This document shows, piece by piece, positions 6,803 through 8,471 of a stretch of DNA of 8,471 bases. The translations under genes were made by a program, and so were the position numbers. Numbering within the stretch: position 1 is the first letter of the stretch; every line of letters starts with the position of its first letter. The stretch covers positions 1-8,471 of the forward strand of contig JAQVHC010000054.1 in NCBI GenBank assembly GCA_028696435.1. Direction: 5' to 3'. Source of the stretch: Actinomycetota bacterium. GTDB lineage: Bacteria > Actinomycetota > Humimicrobiia > Humimicrobiales > Humimicrobiaceae. The notes under the pieces are model-generated. The model ran no database searches. It saw nothing but the letters and a program-made list of their open reading frames with translations, and was not told the DNA's origin.

Positions 6803-6919
6803 CAGTAACAGATACTTTTTTTATGTTTAAATATTATGCTTCAATAACTGATTTAATTTCATGCTTTAATATATTCCTTAATAAACGATAAATATATAAA
6901 TAAATTTATTTTTAAAAGT

Positions 6920-7444
6920 TTATTTTTTCTTAAATCCACTGACAAAACCACCCCTTATTTTGTCCAGCATGTAACTTACTACAAATGCATCAGGGTCATT
7001 TTCATGTATTAATTTATCTAATCTCTGTAGATTAGCCTGATTGCAAACCACATTAATAATCTCCACTTCACCATCCCTGCCTGCCCCTTTATAACAGGTA
7101 AAACCAAAACCTTCTTCCGGCAGTATTGTTTTTATTTCGTTACAGTACTTCCTTGAAATAATATTTGTGCTTACCAGGTCCAGAGATAATTTTTCCGATA
7201 TCGTAATTCCAATAGCAGTTCCTGCAGCGAAACCGGCACCATAGGCAAGTATACCGTAAATATTACTGATATTTTCTATTAACTTTACTATAACTGTTAT
7301 AAATATGGTAACTTCAAAAAAACCTATTAAAGCAGCAATGGCTTTCTTCTTTCTTATTATCATATTTACTCTTATTGTACCCAGGGTTACATCAACAATT
7401 CTTGAAAAAAATATCGCTAACGACCATACTATTGTATCAACCAA
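6920..7444 (-). CDS. UPF0316 family membrane protein with C-terminal DUF2179 domain (YebE-like)
   Basis: The 174-residue product matches the UPF0316 family in full. The N-terminal half has about three membrane helices (roughly 4-22, 35-54, 62-82) with the family signatures FSRIVDVTLGTIRV (13-26), GFFEVTIF (41-48) and ILAYGAGFAAGTAIGI (65-80). The soluble C-terminal half is a DUF2179 domain: EEGFGFTCYKGAGRDGEVEI (110-129), a VVCNQANLQRLDKLI helix region (132-146) and NDPDAFVVSYMLDKIRGGF (149-167). The biochemical function of the family is not established; DUF2179 also occurs as the C-terminal cytoplasmic part of larger membrane proteins, so a sensing or regulatory role is plausible but unproven. 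Translation starts at a TTG (7444): a strong AAGGAG lies six bases upstream and the next ATG (codon 28) would remove the first helix. It follows queA by 95 bases and precedes the methyltransferase-ATP-grasp gene by 209, so a functional link to either is not implied. Confidence 0.9.
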   Translation of the reverse strand: MVDTIVWSLAIFFSRIVDVTLGTIRVNMIIRKKKAIAALIGFFEVTIFITVIVKLIENISNIYGILAYGAGFAAGTAIGITISEKLSLDLVSTNIISRKYCNEIKTILPEEGFGFTCYKGAGRDGEVEIINVVCNQANLQRLDKLIHENDPDAFVVSYMLDKIRGGFVSGFKKK

Positions 7445-7450
7445 TTTTAT

Positions 7451-7456
7451 CTCCTT
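7451..7456 (-). promoter_or_regulatory. Ribosome binding site supporting a TTG start
   Basis: AAGGAG on the minus strand is six bases upstream of the TTG at 7444. This near-ideal site fixes an unusual start codon for the UPF0316 gene. Confidence 0.8.
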
Positions 7457-7539
7457 GATTAAAATTTTACTTACATATTTGTAGCAATTATATAAGGCAT
7501 TTTTAAAAAATAAAGTATATTAAAAATAATAATAAAATT

Positions 7540-8471
7540 CTACTTTATTAGCATACAATCGCCAAAACTGTAAAATCTGTACCCTTTTCTTTTTGCTTCC
7601 TCGTAAGCATTCAAAATATTTTCTCTTCCAGCAAATGCACAGACCATCGCCAGAAGAGTTGATTTCGGCAGATGAAAATTAGTAATTAATCTATCAATAA
7701 CTCTAAACTGGAAGCCTGGATATATAAAAATATCGGTCTTTCCGCTGTCTTCTACTATATCATTTTTTCTAAGCATCAGGGTTTCAAGTACTCTGACCGT
7801 GGTAGTACCGACAGCAGTTATTTTATTCCCGTTGTTCCTTGCAATTCTTATTTTTGCCGCCTCGCCCTCTTCAATAGAATAATATTCACTGTGCATTTTG
7901 TGCTGCTCTATTTCATCTACATTTATTGGCCTAAAAGTATCAAGGCCTACACTAAGATTTAATTTTGCAAATACTATCCCGCTGTCCTCTAATTTTTTAA
8001 TCAATCTTTTAGAAAAATGAAATCCCGCTGTCGGAGCAGCAAGGGAACCATCTTTTCTGGCATAAACAGTCTGGTACTCTTCTTCTTTGATTCCGGTATT
8101 TTTAATGTAAGGAGGTGTGGGAATATTTCCATATTCTTCCATAATAATATCTATCGGGAAATTAAATTCTACTATTGCCTTTCCATAATCTAATTTTGAT
8201 TCAACCGTAAAATAATATTTTCCAATGACCACTTTATCAGAAGTCCTTAATCTTTTTGATGGCTTTAGCAGAACCACACATCTGTTGCTGTCTATTTTTT
8301 CAAGAACAAAACATTCTATGGAAGCGCCTGTCTTCTCTTTTACACCATTCAGACGGCATTTTATAACTTTGCTTTCGTTAATAACAAGGACATCTCCTTT
8401 CTGGAGATATGAGATCAAATTATAAAATACATCATGCTCGATATTGCCTGTTTTTCTATCAAGCACCAAAA
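7540..8471 (-). CDS. queA: S-adenosylmethionine:tRNA ribosyltransferase-isomerase (5' end outside window)
   Basis: QueA transfers and rearranges the ribosyl part of SAM onto preQ1 in tRNA, giving epoxyqueuosine; Tgt, encoded downstream, makes its substrate. The frame runs open to the window edge. The TTG at 8469 is an internal leucine: visible sequence begins LVLDRKTG, which in full-length proteins (about 340 residues) lies some 25-30 residues in. Numbering from that leucine, conserved blocks are GDVLVINESKVIKCRL (25-40), IPTPPYI (116-122), YQTVYARKDGSLAAPTAGFHF (132-152), AVGTTTVRVLET (219-230), IFIYPGFQF (247-255), LITNFHLPKSTLL (261-273), AFAGRENIL (278-286) and YRFYSFGDCMLI at the end. 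One conserved block is atypical: where relatives have LHVGxGTFRPV, this protein reads LSVGLDTFRPI (172-182). The C-terminus ends normally, so the gene appears intact apart from the window cut. Confidence 0.95.
   Translation of the reverse strand, partial: LVLDRKTGNIEHDVFYNLISYLQKGDVLVINESKVIKCRLNGVKEKTGASIECFVLEKIDSNRCVVLLKPSKRLRTSDKVVIGKYYFTVESKLDYGKAIVEFNFPIDIIMEEYGNIPTPPYIKNTGIKEEEYQTVYARKDGSLAAPTAGFHFSKRLIKKLEDSGIVFAKLNLSVGLDTFRPINVDEIEQHKMHSEYYSIEEGEAAKIRIARNNGNKITAVGTTTVRVLETLMLRKNDIVEDSGKTDIFIYPGFQFRVIDRLITNFHLPKSTLLAMVCAFAGRENILNAYEEAKRKGYRFYSFGDCMLIK

Noticed and set aside
6827..6862. Eleven-codon minus-strand frame (MKLNQLLKHNI) in the gap before the fusion gene, a possible leader peptide
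   Set aside because: The nearest AAGGA is about 14 bases away, there is no attenuator-like hairpin plus U-run behind it, and tiny frames are expected by chance.
6898..6911. Fourteen-base palindrome of only A and T after the UPF0316 stop
   Set aside because: It lacks GC pairs and a U-run, so it is not a terminator, and self-complementary AT runs are frequent here.
7487..7492. TATAAT box upstream of the UPF0316 gene
   Set aside because: The -10 match is perfect but no acceptable -35 box sits 16-18 bases upstream, and such hexamers are common in this AT-rich DNA.
357..8425. Plus-strand open frames of 60-113 codons lying inside the minus-strand genes
   Set aside because: They overlap well-identified genes throughout, show no family motifs, and their compositions are what the opposite strand of AT-rich coding DNA gives.
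8467..8469. TTG as the start codon of queA
   Set aside because: The preceding frame is open to the window edge and the visible sequence starts at the LVLDRKTG block that lies well inside full-length QueA.

Overview
The window is AT-rich (roughly two thirds A+T by eye), densely coding, and every gene lies on the minus strand, so transcription runs from high to low coordinates. In transcription order it reads queA (5' end off the window), a UPF0316/DUF2179 membrane protein, a large methyltransferase–ATP-grasp fusion, tgt, yajC, secD, secF and the first 74 codons of a probable recJ (3' end off the window). The order queA-tgt-yajC-secD-secF-recJ, often preceded by ruvAB, is a familiar conserved block in Clostridia and other low-GC or deep-branching anaerobic bacteria. 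With the low GC and separate SecD and SecF, this points to a chromosome of such a bacterium. The phylum cannot be fixed from this sequence alone.

Region by region. 7540–8471 is queA and 3486–4610 is tgt; together they supply two steps of queuosine tRNA modification (Tgt inserts the preQ1 base, QueA adds the epoxycyclopentanediol). Between them sit two genes that are not part of that pathway: a small UPF0316 membrane protein (6920–7444) and a 658-residue protein (4734–6710) joining an S-adenosylmethionine methyltransferase to a D-Ala-D-Ala-ligase-like ATP-grasp enzyme. The fusion has the best promoter candidate in the window, with an 8-bp dyad over it, and a good ribosome site, so it may be expressed as its own unit. 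From 3347 down to 332, yajC-secD-secF encode the accessory Sec membrane complex that helps drive late steps of protein export. The partial recJ (1–223) follows.

The housekeeping genes carry lineage-specific oddities. YajC begins with a lipoprotein-type signal peptide. SecD has an insert of about 100 residues containing a degenerate internal duplication. QueA departs from consensus in a normally well-kept motif. A 13-bp perfect inverted repeat brackets the secF–recJ gap and covers the recJ start. No RNA genes, CRISPR arrays, insertion sequences or convincing intrinsic terminators were seen. The longest gap is 209 bases (6711–6919). The most interesting candidate for undescribed biology is the methyltransferase–ATP-grasp fusion, whose small-molecule or peptide substrate cannot be read from the sequence.
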